Shown: piece by piece, positions 6,680 through 13,777 of the stretch
Numbering within the stretch: position 1 is the first letter of the stretch
Layout: every line of letters starts with the position of its first letter
Assembly (NCBI GenBank): GCA_947374125.1
Contig: CANCAR010000055.1
Location: forward strand, 1 to 13,852
Source: Hyphomicrobiales bacterium
GTDB lineage: Bacteria > Pseudomonadota > Alphaproteobacteria > Rhizobiales > Beijerinckiaceae
DNA: 13,852 nucleotides
Direction of reading: 5' to 3'
The notes under the pieces: model-generated
Databases searched by the model: none
Told to the model about the DNA's origin: nothing
Seen by the model: the letters and a program-made list of their open reading frames with translations, nothing else
Program-made: the position numbers and the translations under genes

Positions 6680-6745
6680 CCCCCACCATGGTCGAACTGA
6701 CGAAGACGTCATTTGCATGTTAGACGGTTCTTGGAGGAACATTCC

Positions 6746-8278
6746 ATGAAAGATATTCTCGAAAGACTCGATGATCGCCGCGCCCAAGCCCGCCTCGGTG
6801 GCGGCCAATCCCGCATCGATGCCCAGCATGCGCGCGGCAAGCTCACGGCACGCGAGCGTATCGAGCTCTTAATGGATCATGGTTCGTTTGAAGAATTCGA
6901 TATGTTCGTCCAGCACCGCTCCACCGATTTTGGCATGGAAAAGACCAAGATTCCGGGCGACGGCGTGGTTACTGGCTGGGGAACGGTCAATGGTCGCACG
7001 GTGTTTGTATTTGCAAAAGACTTCACCGTCTTCGGTGGATCACTGTCCGAGACCCATGCGCAGAAAATCAACAAGATCCAAGATATGGCGCTAAAAATTC
7101 GGGCACCAATCATTGGGTTGTTTGATGCCGGTGGTGCACGAATTCAAGAAGGCGTAGCGGCTTTGGGTGGTTATGGTGAAGTCTTCAGGAGGAATGTGAT
7201 CGCGTCGGGCGTCATTCCGCAAATCTCCGTCATCCTCGGCCCTTGCGCGGGTGGTGATGTCTACTCGCCTGCCATGACCGATTTCATCTTCATGGTACGC
7301 GACCGCTCCTATATGTTCGTAACGGGTCCGGACGTTGTCAAAACGGTCACGAACGAGACCGTCACGGCGGAAGAATTGGGTGGCGCTAAAGTTCATACCT
7401 CCAAATCCTCGGTAGCCGATGGCGCGTGGGACAATGACGTTGAGGCGCTCTTGCAAGTCCGTCGCCTGATCGATTTTCTCCCCGCCAACAACACGGATGG
7501 CGCCCCGCATTGGCCAAGCTTTGATATAGCCGATCGCGTCGATCTCTCACTTGATACATTGGTGCCGGAAAACCCGAACAAGCCATACGATATGAAAGAA
7601 CTCATCCAAAAGACTCTGGATGAAGGCGATTTCTTCGAAATTCAAGAAAGTTACGCCAAAAACATCATCACTGGCTTTGGACGAATCGAAGGCCGCACGG
7701 TGGGCATCGTCGCCAATCAGCCGATGGTGCTGGCAGGCGTGCTCGATTCAGACGCCTCCCGCAAGGCAGCGCGCTTTGTGCGCTTTTGTGATGCGTTTGA
7801 AATTCCGATTGTCACCTTTGTCGATGTTCCGGGCTTTTTGCCAGGTACGGCGCAGGAATATGGCGGCTTGATCAAGCACGGTGCCAAGCTGTTGTTTGCC
7901 TATGGCGAAGCCAGCGTGCCTCTCGTAACCATCATTACCCGCAAGGCCTTCGGCGGCGCTTACGACGTGATGGCGTCAAAACATCTTGGCGGCGATATCA
8001 ACTTCGCCTGGCCGACCGCTCAGATCGCGGTTATGGGCGCAAAAGGCGCTGTCGAAATCATTTTCCGTTCCGATATAGGCGATGCGGATGCGATCGCTGC
8101 CAAAACCAAGGATTATGAAGAGCGCTTTCTCTCGCCCTTCGTTGCAGCCGAGCGCGGCTATATCGATGAAGTGATCATGCCGCATTCAACGAGGCGACGT
8201 ATCGCGCGAGGGCTAGCGATGCTGGCTACCAAGAAGGCCGAGCGGCCTTGGAAGAAGCACGATAATATTCCGTTGTGA
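6746..8278 (+). CDS. pccB: Propionyl-CoA carboxylase beta subunit (carboxyltransferase)
   Basis: The 510-residue product matches PccB length. It carries out the second half-reaction, moving carboxyl from carboxybiotin to propionyl-CoA to give (S)-methylmalonyl-CoA, as the beta subunit of a dodecameric alpha6beta6 enzyme. Seen are the N-terminal ARGKLTARERIELLMD, the GGARIQEG and LGPCAGGDVYSPAMTDF segments of the first crotonase-like domain, and FVDVPGFLPGTAQEYGG plus RKAFGGAYDVMASKHLGGD in the second. The Asp in AYDVM is at the position reported in actinobacterial subunits to favour propionyl- over acetyl-CoA. The start at 6746 is chosen because GGAGG lies at 6733-6737, 8 bases upstream; a TTG at 6713 is unlikely. 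The partner pccA is 2.2 kb downstream on the same strand. Confidence 0.96.
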   Translation: MKDILERLDDRRAQARLGGGQSRIDAQHARGKLTARERIELLMDHGSFEEFDMFVQHRSTDFGMEKTKIPGDGVVTGWGTVNGRTVFVFAKDFTVFGGSLSETHAQKINKIQDMALKIRAPIIGLFDAGGARIQEGVAALGGYGEVFRRNVIASGVIPQISVILGPCAGGDVYSPAMTDFIFMVRDRSYMFVTGPDVVKTVTNETVTAEELGGAKVHTSKSSVADGAWDNDVEALLQVRRLIDFLPANNTDGAPHWPSFDIADRVDLSLDTLVPENPNKPYDMKELIQKTLDEGDFFEIQESYAKNIITGFGRIEGRTVGIVANQPMVLAGVLDSDASRKAARFVRFCDAFEIPIVTFVDVPGFLPGTAQEYGGLIKHGAKLLFAYGEASVPLVTIITRKAFGGAYDVMASKHLGGDINFAWPTAQIAVMGAKGAVEIIFRSDIGDADAIAAKTKDYEERFLSPFVAAERGYIDEVIMPHSTRRRIARGLAMLATKKAERPWKKHDNIPL

Positions 8279-8289
8279 TGGAGAAAATT

Positions 8290-8401
8290 CCCTCTCCTTG
8301 AAGGAGAGGGTGTCGCCGAAGGCGACGGGCGAGGTTCTAATGGTCACCACTAGACCCTCATCCAGCCGCTCCGCGCCCACCTTCTCCCTCAGAAAGAAGG
8401 T
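8290..8401. repeat. Composite palindromic intergenic repeat (BIME/RIME-like)
   Basis: The element fills the gap between convergent pccB and the glycosyltransferase gene. Its parts are a perfect palindrome with 10-base arms (8290-8299 and 8301-8310 around G8300), a hairpin GTCGCC-GAA-GGCGAC (8312-8326), a central near-palindrome around TGGTCACCA (8341-8349), and ACCTTCT/AGAAGGT arms (8379-8385 and 8395-8401). The left half read on the minus strand resembles the right half, for instance ACCCTC and CACCTTCTCC-type blocks, so the unit is one large imperfect palindrome centred on about 8345. It could act as a bidirectional terminator or 3'-end stabiliser. The family name is by resemblance only. 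Confidence 0.65.
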
Positions 8402-8413
8402 ATCATTTAGTGG

Positions 8414-9235
8414 TTACATCCGTCCCACGAACGCCTGAAACGTCAAGCCCGGCTCAGCCCGTTGCGCGTCCATAAAGGCTCGGTTCAACGCACGCTTAGC
8501 GATCAACCCATCCGCCGCCACACGCCGATTGACAACCTTAAGCCCAAAACCATCGCCTTTTTCAAGCCTCTCGATATACTCCGAATATCCTCGTTCAAAC
8601 CGCTCCGATGCGCCGCTCGTATTGGCCATAGAGCGCCCATGAACACGGTAGAGATAGGAGGATGATGCCGTCAACGGCAGTTTTCCAATTCGGTCAATGA
8701 GCTGAATATTCGCCACGACATCTTCCGAGAACTCGATGCCCGGCTCTCGCTTCAAGACAAGATCTCGCCGAATGAGCGGCACAAGCGGCGCATTCAGTTT
8801 CATAAAATTGGCAAGGTCGAGCATCACCAACGGGACCGCTTCTTCCATGACGGTACCCAGTCTCGCGCCTGTCTCCTCGTCGATCATCACGAGGTTATCG
8901 GCCGCCGCACCATAGGTCTCGGCAAGCGGTTTGAGTGTTTCAAAGCGGTCTGAAGACAGCTCATCATCTGCATCAAGTTGTGTTACATAAGTACCTGAAA
9001 TTAAATCGAAACCCACATTACGTGCGTGATGACATCCAGAGCGCACCAATCCGGTCGATGCAAACCTTAAACGCGGATCACTAATCCCCTTGCCGGACAT
9101 AATGGCCGCATAATCACGCTGGTCATCCGACACAATAATCGCTTCCCAGCCGCCATCCGTTTGGCGGAATAAGCTTGTTAAGGCGCGTTCAATCGTAGCT
9201 TCGGCATCGCAAGCAGGGATAATGACAGAGATCAT
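8414..9235 (-). CDS. Family 2 glycosyltransferase (GT-A fold)
   Basis: This 273-residue minus-strand protein begins MISVIIPACDAEATIERALTS, the typical GT2 N-terminus, with QTDGGWEAIIVSDDQ following. The nucleotide-sugar and metal-binding DxD motif is LDADDEL (about residues 87-93), after ARNVGFDLISGTYVTQ, the usual pre-DxD helix and strand. GT2 enzymes transfer sugars from nucleotide donors, commonly in polysaccharide, LPS or lipid glycan synthesis; the acceptor here cannot be told. No membrane segments are seen, so it is likely cytoplasmic or peripheral. The ATG at 9235 shares its A with the stop of the upstream hydrolase (TGATG), so the two are coupled; a GTG one codon earlier (9238) is an alternative start. 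It converges on pccB across the palindromic repeat. Confidence 0.87.
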   Translation of the reverse strand: MISVIIPACDAEATIERALTSLFRQTDGGWEAIIVSDDQRDYAAIMSGKGISDPRLRFASTGLVRSGCHHARNVGFDLISGTYVTQLDADDELSSDRFETLKPLAETYGAAADNLVMIDEETGARLGTVMEEAVPLVMLDLANFMKLNAPLVPLIRRDLVLKREPGIEFSEDVVANIQLIDRIGKLPLTASSSYLYRVHGRSMANTSGASERFERGYSEYIERLEKGDGFGLKVVNRRVAADGLIAKRALNRAFMDAQRAEPGLTFQAFVGRM

Positions 9236-9852
9236 CACCCGTTGATCCCGGCGATAAACCCGCGGGCTAAATCCACATCATTGCGCGTAATGCCGTGGCC
9301 AGTTTCAAGCACGCGATGATCGACGGTGGCGCCATGCGCGCGTAGGGCCTCGGCAAGCCGCTTGGCATTGTCGAGGGGTAAGATCGGATCCATTCGCCCT
9401 GATACGATCATGACGGGTAATCCACCCAGAGTGTGTTCTGGTCCGGTAGGCAGTGGCAGCATCGCGCGAATGAGCACAGCGCCGGCCAACACTTCTGGTC
9501 GAAGGTAGAGCAGGGCAGCGGCGATATTCGCGCCGTTCGAAAATCCAACCGCAATCGGCTTTTTGTTGGCGTGAGCAATCGTTTGCTCCGTGATAAAATC
9601 TGCAAGCTCATGCGTGCGAGCGATCACATCCGGATAATCAAACACGCCCTCGGCAAGTCGGCGGAAAAAGCGCGGCATGCCATGTTCAAGCACGTTGCCC
9701 CGAGGCGACAATATAGCGGCGGCGGGGTCGATCATTTCGCCGACTGGAATCAAATCATCCTCATTGCCACCGGTGCCATGTAGCAAAAGAAGCGGATGCC
9801 GTAATGTATCGGTACCGGGAAGAAAGCGGTGAATAAAGGATGGTTCGGTCAT
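9235..9852 (-). CDS. Alpha/beta hydrolase of the phospholipase/carboxylesterase family
   Basis: This 205-residue alpha/beta hydrolase resembles the carboxylesterase/lysophospholipase (Abhydrolase_2, MhqD/YtpA-like) group. Seen are the oxyanion-side LLLLHGTGGNEDDL (about 21-34), the nucleophile elbow GFSNG with S105, the acid in SGRMDPILP (D155), and the histidine in ETGHGIT (H186), a complete triad. There is no signal peptide, so it is likely a cytoplasmic esterase; the substrate is unknown. The start at 9852 is chosen because GAGG lies 5 bases upstream on the minus strand (ATGAGGTGTAC then ATG). An upstream ATG in the same frame (MKITTHEVY extension) and the frame start at 9885 are alternatives. 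It is followed directly by the GT2 gene, and divergent from the unknown gene at 10005. Confidence 0.87.
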   Translation of the reverse strand: MTEPSFIHRFLPGTDTLRHPLLLLHGTGGNEDDLIPVGEMIDPAAAILSPRGNVLEHGMPRFFRRLAEGVFDYPDVIARTHELADFITEQTIAHANKKPIAVGFSNGANIAAALLYLRPEVLAGAVLIRAMLPLPTGPEHTLGGLPVMIVSGRMDPILPLDNAKRLAEALRAHGATVDHRVLETGHGITRNDVDLARGFIAGING

Positions 9853-9887
9853 GTACACCTCATGGGTTGTAATCTTCATACACATTC

Positions 9888-9917
9888 AACCGGTTTCGGA
9901 AATAGCTGGTTAACCAG
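9888..9917. promoter_or_regulatory. Paired palindromes in a divergent promoter region
   Basis: The region between the minus-strand hydrolase and the plus-strand unknown gene contains two perfect palindromes: AACCGGTT at 9888-9895 and CTGGTTAACCAG at 9906-9917. Their centres are exactly 20 bases apart, close to two helical turns, and both share GGTT/AACC half-sites. A further TTAACC occurs at 9940-9945. This arrangement suits a dimeric regulator controlling one or both divergent units, but no regulator gene is nearby. No clear -35/-10 pair could be fixed. Confidence 0.35.
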
Positions 9918-10004
9918 AAATCGCATTGGGTTGTGGGTATTAACCTTTTACTTTTCAGGCTTTGCGAAGATCAACCTTACCAAAGGGAAAATCTGGGGCC
10001 TTTT

Positions 10005-10463
10005 ATGACGGATAGCCGAATACGTTCAACCATATCGTTGCTGATTGACAGGCGCTGCGTTGAAGATGCTGATGTTGAACGTCTACGCGACCTTTTATCC
10101 GCGGGCGGCGGTTTAACTGCGGTAGAGGCGGGCGATCTCATTCGGTTGGAGCGACATGTAAAGCGCATGAGTCAAATGTGGCTGGCATTTTTTGTCGAGG
10201 CGTTGGCAGGATTTTTTATTTGGGAGCGGCGGCCAACGGGCCGCATTTCTGAAGCGGATATTGAATGGTTAGCGTTTCGGTTGGGCCTCGATAGTACCGG
10301 TTTTACCCCCGCTACCCGCGCTTTGCTGACCATACTCAATGAGGAATGCGCTGAGCCGCCCGCTGCCCTTACAAAAAGGCTAAACGCTTCAGCGCAGATC
10401 CGTCCCCTCTGGGAGCGCTATGCTGCATCCCTAACCGTCGCTTCTACACGGCCTACATCCTAA
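10005..10463 (+). CDS. Conserved-looking protein of unknown function
   Basis: I do not recognise this 152-residue protein. It begins MTDSRIRSTISLLIDRRCVEDADVERL, appears mainly alpha-helical, and has a central moderately hydrophobic stretch (MSQMWLAFFVEALAGFFIWERR) ahead of an acidic helix GRISEADIEWLAFRLGL. The hydrophobic stretch contains a Glu and is short, so a transmembrane helix is doubtful. The composition recalls small all-helical TerB-like proteins, but no diagnostic motif is present. The ATG at 10005 is preferred over the frame start at 9933, whose 24 extra residues (MGINLLLFRLC...) look like non-coding sequence; the ribosome site is weak (GGGG at 9996-9999). It sits 65 bases upstream of pccA on the same strand, separated from it by a hairpin and T-run. 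Confidence 0.6.
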   Translation: MTDSRIRSTISLLIDRRCVEDADVERLRDLLSAGGGLTAVEAGDLIRLERHVKRMSQMWLAFFVEALAGFFIWERRPTGRISEADIEWLAFRLGLDSTGFTPATRALLTILNEECAEPPAALTKRLNASAQIRPLWERYAASLTVASTRPTS

Positions 10464-10490
10464 GGCCGAGTTTACCCGCCACCGGTTTAT

Positions 10491-10514
10491 GCTAGGAAGT
10501 CCTAGCGTGTTTTT
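10491..10514 (+). terminator. Weak intrinsic terminator or attenuator before pccA
   Basis: GCTAGG (10491-10496), loop AAGT, CCTAGC (10501-10506) form a 6-bp stem, followed by GTG and a run of five T at 10510-10514. On the plus strand this is a small rho-independent terminator-like structure between the unknown gene and pccA (start 10529). The stem is short, so it may only attenuate. As DNA it is also a 7-bp-arm inverted repeat with a 2-base centre, so an operator for pccA is an alternative reading. Confidence 0.4.
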
Positions 10515-10528
10515 AACCGGGACCGGAA

Positions 10529-12535
10529 ATGTTCAAGAAAATTCTCATTGCCAATCGAGGCGAAATCGCCTGCCGCGTCATTAAAACCGCCAAACGCATG
10601 GGTATAGCGACAGTTGCGGTCTATTCCGACGCAGATAAAGACGCGCTGCATGTTGAGATGGCCGATGAGGCGATCCATATCGGTCCCGCACCAGCTAATC
10701 AGTCCTATCTGCTCATTGAGACAATTATCGAGGCCTGTAAGGCAACGGGTGCCGAAGCGGTGCATCCCGGTTACGGCTTTTTGTCCGAGCGCGCAGCCTT
10801 TGCTGAAGCGCTCAAAGCCGCCGGTATCATCTTTATCGGTCCCAATGTGCGCGCAATTGAAGCAATGGGCGATAAGATCGAGTCCAAAAAATTCGCCAAT
10901 GCCGCCAAGATCTCCACCGTGCCGGGCTATCTTGGTGTGATCGAGAGCCCCGAACACGCGGTCAGGATTTCCGATGAAATCGGTTATCCGGTGATGATCA
11001 AAGCCTCCGCAGGCGGGGGCGGCAAAGGTATGCGTATTGCCTATTCCTCAGGCGAGGTGGCCGAAGGCTTTGCCCGTGCCAAATCAGAGGCCGCATCCTC
11101 ATTCGGTGATGACCGAGTGTTCGTTGAAAAATTCATCGTCAATCCGCGTCACATTGAAATTCAGGTACTCGGCGATAAACACGGCAATGTCATCTTTCTA
11201 GGCGAACGTGAATGCTCCATTCAGCGCCGCAATCAAAAGGTCATTGAGGAAGCCCCATCGCCCTTGCTCGATGAAGCAACCCGCCAGAAAATGGGCGAGC
11301 AGGCGGTGGCTCTTGCTAAGGCCGTGCAATACGATTCCGCAGGCACGGTGGAGTTTGTCGCAGGCCAAGACAAAAGCTTTTTCTTTTTAGAGATGAATAC
11401 GCGCTTGCAGGTCGAACATCCCGTAACGGAACTTATTACCGGCGTTGACCTTGTCGAAGAGATGATCCGTTCGGCTTATGGTGAAAAACTTCGGATCAAG
11501 CAGTCTGACATTAAACTCAATGGCTGGGCAGTTGAATCGCGCGTCTATGCTGAAGATCCGACGCGCAATTTCATGCCATCGACAGGCCGCCTCACGGTCT
11601 ACCGTCCGCCTGCGGAGGGCGTAGAGAACGGCGTTACGGTTCGCAATGATACAGGTGTTTATGAAGGTGGTGAAATCTCAATCTTTTACGACCCAATGAT
11701 TGCCAAACTCGTGACCCACGCGTCAACGCGTGCGCAAGCGATTGCCGTTCAAGCTCACGCACTTGATGCGTTCGCCATTGACGGCATTCGCCACAATATC
11801 CCCTTTCTATCGGCTTTGATGGCCCATCCGCGTTGGCAGTCCGGCGACCTTTCGACAGGCTTCATTGCAGAAGAGTTCCCGCAAGGCTTTCATCTTATTG
11901 AACCGGAGGGCAACACGCTCGAAGCCATGGCCGCAATCGGCACCTCGATCGACCATCGGATGAACGAGCGAAAGCGCCACATTTCTGGTCAATTGCGTGC
12001 TGCCACGCCAGTACGATTTACACGTGAACGTGTGGTAGCGCTCGGTGAAAAGCGGATTCCGCTCATTATCGAAAGCGAAGGCGAGACGCTTGCTTTACGG
12101 TTTAATGAGAGTGGACGAACCATAACCATTCAGTCCGAGTGGCGCCCGGGTCAACCTGTCTGGCATGGCATCGTAGATGGCAAGCCTGTTGCCGCCCAAG
12201 TTCGTTCTATAATCAATGGCGTAATGGTTAGTTACAGCGGCACGAGTTCCATCGTCCGCGTATTCACCAAACGTGAAGCCGAGCTTGAATCCTTGATGCC
12301 GCCTCGCATTGAAGCGGATACGTCTAAGAGCTTAATCTGCCCCATGCCGGGCTTAGTTAAAGCACTGTCGGTTACCGTCGGCCAAGAGATCAAGGCGGGG
12401 GAAATGCTTTGCATCGTTGAAGCGATGAAAATGGAAAACGTGCTGCGCGCCGAGCGAGATGGGACGATCGCAAAAATCTACGCAAAGGAGGGCGATAGCC
12501 TAGCAGTGGATGCGGTGATTATGGAGTTTGCGTGA
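10529..12535 (+). CDS. pccA: Propionyl-CoA carboxylase alpha subunit (biotin carboxylase and biotin carrier)
   Basis: This 668-residue protein has the full length of PccA. It carboxylates its own biotin using ATP and bicarbonate and delivers it to PccB. The biotin carboxylase domain (about 1-450) shows MFKKILIANRGEIACRVI, HPGYGFLSE (79-87), the ATP-grasp loop ASAGGGGKGMR (159-169), ERECSIQRRNQK (226-237) and EMNTRLQVEHPVTE (288-301). A linker region (about 450-590) matches the place of the BT domain that contacts the beta subunit. The C-terminal carrier domain has EAMKMEN, with K634 as the biotinylated lysine, 34 residues from the end. The start is supported by the family N-terminus. An insertion sequence begins 7 bases after the stop, so whatever followed originally is displaced. 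Confidence 0.96.
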   Translation: MFKKILIANRGEIACRVIKTAKRMGIATVAVYSDADKDALHVEMADEAIHIGPAPANQSYLLIETIIEACKATGAEAVHPGYGFLSERAAFAEALKAAGIIFIGPNVRAIEAMGDKIESKKFANAAKISTVPGYLGVIESPEHAVRISDEIGYPVMIKASAGGGGKGMRIAYSSGEVAEGFARAKSEAASSFGDDRVFVEKFIVNPRHIEIQVLGDKHGNVIFLGERECSIQRRNQKVIEEAPSPLLDEATRQKMGEQAVALAKAVQYDSAGTVEFVAGQDKSFFFLEMNTRLQVEHPVTELITGVDLVEEMIRSAYGEKLRIKQSDIKLNGWAVESRVYAEDPTRNFMPSTGRLTVYRPPAEGVENGVTVRNDTGVYEGGEISIFYDPMIAKLVTHASTRAQAIAVQAHALDAFAIDGIRHNIPFLSALMAHPRWQSGDLSTGFIAEEFPQGFHLIEPEGNTLEAMAAIGTSIDHRMNERKRHISGQLRAATPVRFTRERVVALGEKRIPLIIESEGETLALRFNESGRTITIQSEWRPGQPVWHGIVDGKPVAAQVRSIINGVMVSYSGTSSIVRVFTKREAELESLMPPRIEADTSKSLICPMPGLVKALSVTVGQEIKAGEMLCIVEAMKMENVLRAERDGTIAKIYAKEGDSLAVDAVIMEFA

Positions 12536-12542
12536 TCGCTAA

Positions 12543-12587
12543 TGACCTGCCCCCGTTAAATTAGGCCATTTAGAACTGGAATTTTCC
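12543..12587 (+). repeat. Left terminal inverted repeat of the IS3-family element
   Basis: It starts TGACCTGCCCCC, 7 bases after the pccA stop codon, and ends with CTGGAATTTTCC. It pairs with 13734-13777 in inverse orientation; the outermost eight bases match less well than the inner part. Confidence 0.75.
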
Positions 12588-12622
12588 ACTTATGATCCCT
12601 GCGGGGAAAGAGGAGATTTCAG

Positions 12623-12889
12623 ATGAAGGCTTCCAAGTTTAGCGAGGCGCAGATTGCGTTTGTTTTGAAGCAGGCAGAGGACGGAACGGCAATCGGCGAG
12701 GTTTGCCGCAAGGCGGGCATTTCAGAAGCCACGTTCTATAATTGGCGCAAGAAGTATGCTGGCCTGATGCCCTCGGAGATGAAGCGCCTGCGTCAGCTCG
12801 AAGAGGAAAATGCCAAGCTGAAGCGGATCGTGGCTGACCTCTCATTGGACAAGGCGATGCTTCAGGATGTTCTGTCAAAAAAGTTTTGA
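12623..12889 (+). CDS. IS3-family transposase OrfA (helix-turn-helix, leucine-zipper subunit)
   Basis: This 88-residue protein begins MKASKFSEAQIAFVLKQAEDG and contains a helix-turn-helix (EVCRKAGISEATFYNWRKKY, about residues 32-51). A heptad-leucine coiled coil follows (MKRLRQLEEENAKLKRIVAD, about 54-73) and was probably made for dimerisation, as in IS3-family OrfA. It binds the IS ends and regulates transposition. The start is supported by AGGAG at 12611-12615, 7 bases upstream. The reading frame ends at TGA 12887-12889, just past a slippery A AAA AAG, so a minus-one shift joins it to orfB. No disruption is visible. Confidence 0.92.
   Translation: MKASKFSEAQIAFVLKQAEDGTAIGEVCRKAGISEATFYNWRKKYAGLMPSEMKRLRQLEEENAKLKRIVADLSLDKAMLQDVLSKKF
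12877..12883 (+). other. Programmed minus-one frameshift site in the IS transposase
   Basis: AAAAAAG lies in the orfA frame as A AAA AAG, the canonical X XXY YYZ slippery heptamer. orfA stops 4 bases later (TGA 12887-12889), and orfB is open in the minus-one frame. Slipping here would yield a 366-residue OrfAB fusion reading ...DVLSKKVLKPARKR.... This is the known mode of transposase expression in IS3-family elements; use here is inferred. No obvious stimulatory hairpin was identified by eye. Confidence 0.8.
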
Positions 12890-13722
12890 AGCCTGCCCGC
12901 AAACGTTCCATTGTCGACAAGGTCAAGTCGGACTGGAAGGTCTCTACCCGCCGGGCATGCGCGGCGCTAAAGATCGACCGGTCACTTTATGTCTACAAGT
13001 CAAAACGTGGCGAGCAGGCTGAACTGAAGTTGCGGATAAAGGATATCTGCCAGACACGCGTTCGATATGGATATCGGCGGGTGCATGTGCTTCTCAAACG
13101 CGATGGCTGGCCTGTCAATCAGAAGCGAATCTATCGTCTTTACAAGGAGATGGACCTTCAGTTGCGCAACAAGGTGCCGAAGCGTCGTGTGAAAGCGAAG
13201 CTCAGATCAGATCGCACAGAGGCCACCCGTTCCAACCATGTTTGGGCCATGGACTTCGTGCATGACCAACTGGCCACAGGTCGCAAGATCAGAGTTCTGA
13301 CAGTGGTGGATACATTCTCTCGTTTCTCTCCTGTCGTGGACGCACGGTTCAGCTACAAGGGTGAAGATGTCGTCCAGACACTGGAACGCGCTTGTCGGCA
13401 GGTCGGTTATCCAGCGGTTATTCGTGTCGATAACGGAAGTGAATTCATATCACGTGATCTGGATATGTGGGCGTATCACAAGGAGGTGACCCTGGACTTT
13501 TCCAGGCCAGGCAAGCCGACGGATAACAGTTACATCGAAAGCTTCAACGGCAAGTTCCGCGGCGAGTGCCTGAACGCCCATTGGTTCATGAGCCTTGACG
13601 ACGCGCGGATAAAAATGGAGGATTGGCGTAGAGACTATAACGAGTTCCGGCCACATAGCGCCATCGGAAACAAAGTACCGATTTCGCTCATGAATGGCTC
13701 ATCGGCAGACATGCCGACCTGA
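12886..13722 (+). CDS. IS3-family transposase OrfB (DDE catalytic subunit)
   Basis: The 278-residue frame, opened here at a TTG, encodes the catalytic part, probably expressed mainly as a frameshift fusion with OrfA. An N-terminal HTH_21-like segment (YGYRRVHVLLKRDGWPVNQKR, about 61-81) precedes the integrase core. The core has D123 in VWAMDFVHD, D182 in IRVDNGSEF and E218 in NSYIESFNGKFR, giving the D-D-(35)-E spacing of IS3 transposases, followed by WRRDYNEFRPHSAIG near the C-terminus. All catalytic residues are present and no stop interrupts the frame, so the element may be active. The initiation codon as an independent protein is uncertain. Confidence 0.93.
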   Translation: MKPARKRSIVDKVKSDWKVSTRRACAALKIDRSLYVYKSKRGEQAELKLRIKDICQTRVRYGYRRVHVLLKRDGWPVNQKRIYRLYKEMDLQLRNKVPKRRVKAKLRSDRTEATRSNHVWAMDFVHDQLATGRKIRVLTVVDTFSRFSPVVDARFSYKGEDVVQTLERACRQVGYPAVIRVDNGSEFISRDLDMWAYHKEVTLDFSRPGKPTDNSYIESFNGKFRGECLNAHWFMSLDDARIKMEDWRRDYNEFRPHSAIGNKVPISLMNGSSADMPT

Positions 13723-13733
13723 GCCTTAACCCC

Positions 13734-13777
13734 GGAAAATTCCAGCTCTGGCTGGCCCAAAGATGGGGAGCACTTCA
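13734..13777 (-). repeat. Right terminal inverted repeat of the IS3-family element
   Basis: Read inward on the minus strand it starts TGAAGTGCTCCCC, continues through GGGCCAGCCAGAG and ends CTGGAATTTTCC, matching the left end with a one-base offset. It begins 12 bases after the orfB stop. The outer tip differs from the left at the TGACCTG positions. Confidence 0.65.

Larger units (their letters stand above)
12543..13777 (+). mobile_element. IS3-family insertion sequence (IS407-like), about 1.24 kb
   Basis: The element carries orfA and orfB with a DDE transposase. Left end 12543-12587 and right end 13734-13777 form a long imperfect terminal inverted repeat. Both start TGA; they share CTGGAATTTTCC (12576-12587, inverse at 13734-13745) and GGCCA blocks, with about 20 of 25 inner bases identical by eye. 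The left tip TGACCTGCCCCC is typical of IS407-like elements, while the right tip, read inward, is TGAAGTGCTCCCC. Flanks CTAA on the left and AGTT on the right give no target duplication. A second possible right tip, CAGGTCA at 13822-13828, matches the left seven bases exactly but lacks the longer inner match. Confidence 0.85.

Noticed and set aside
6698..6711. TGACG-AAGA-CGTCA upstream of pccB as a terminator for the ATP12 gene
   Set aside because: The stem is only 5 bp and no T-run follows, so it was not listed as a terminator.
6713..6745. TTG start 11 codons upstream of pccB
   Set aside because: GGAGG at 6733-6737 is placed for the ATG at 6746, and PccB proteins begin close to M-K-D-I-L-E.
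10502..10957. 151-codon minus-strand frame opposite the pccA start
   Set aside because: It is antisense to the highly conserved biotin carboxylase N-terminus and has a Cys/His-rich translation with no ordered motif.
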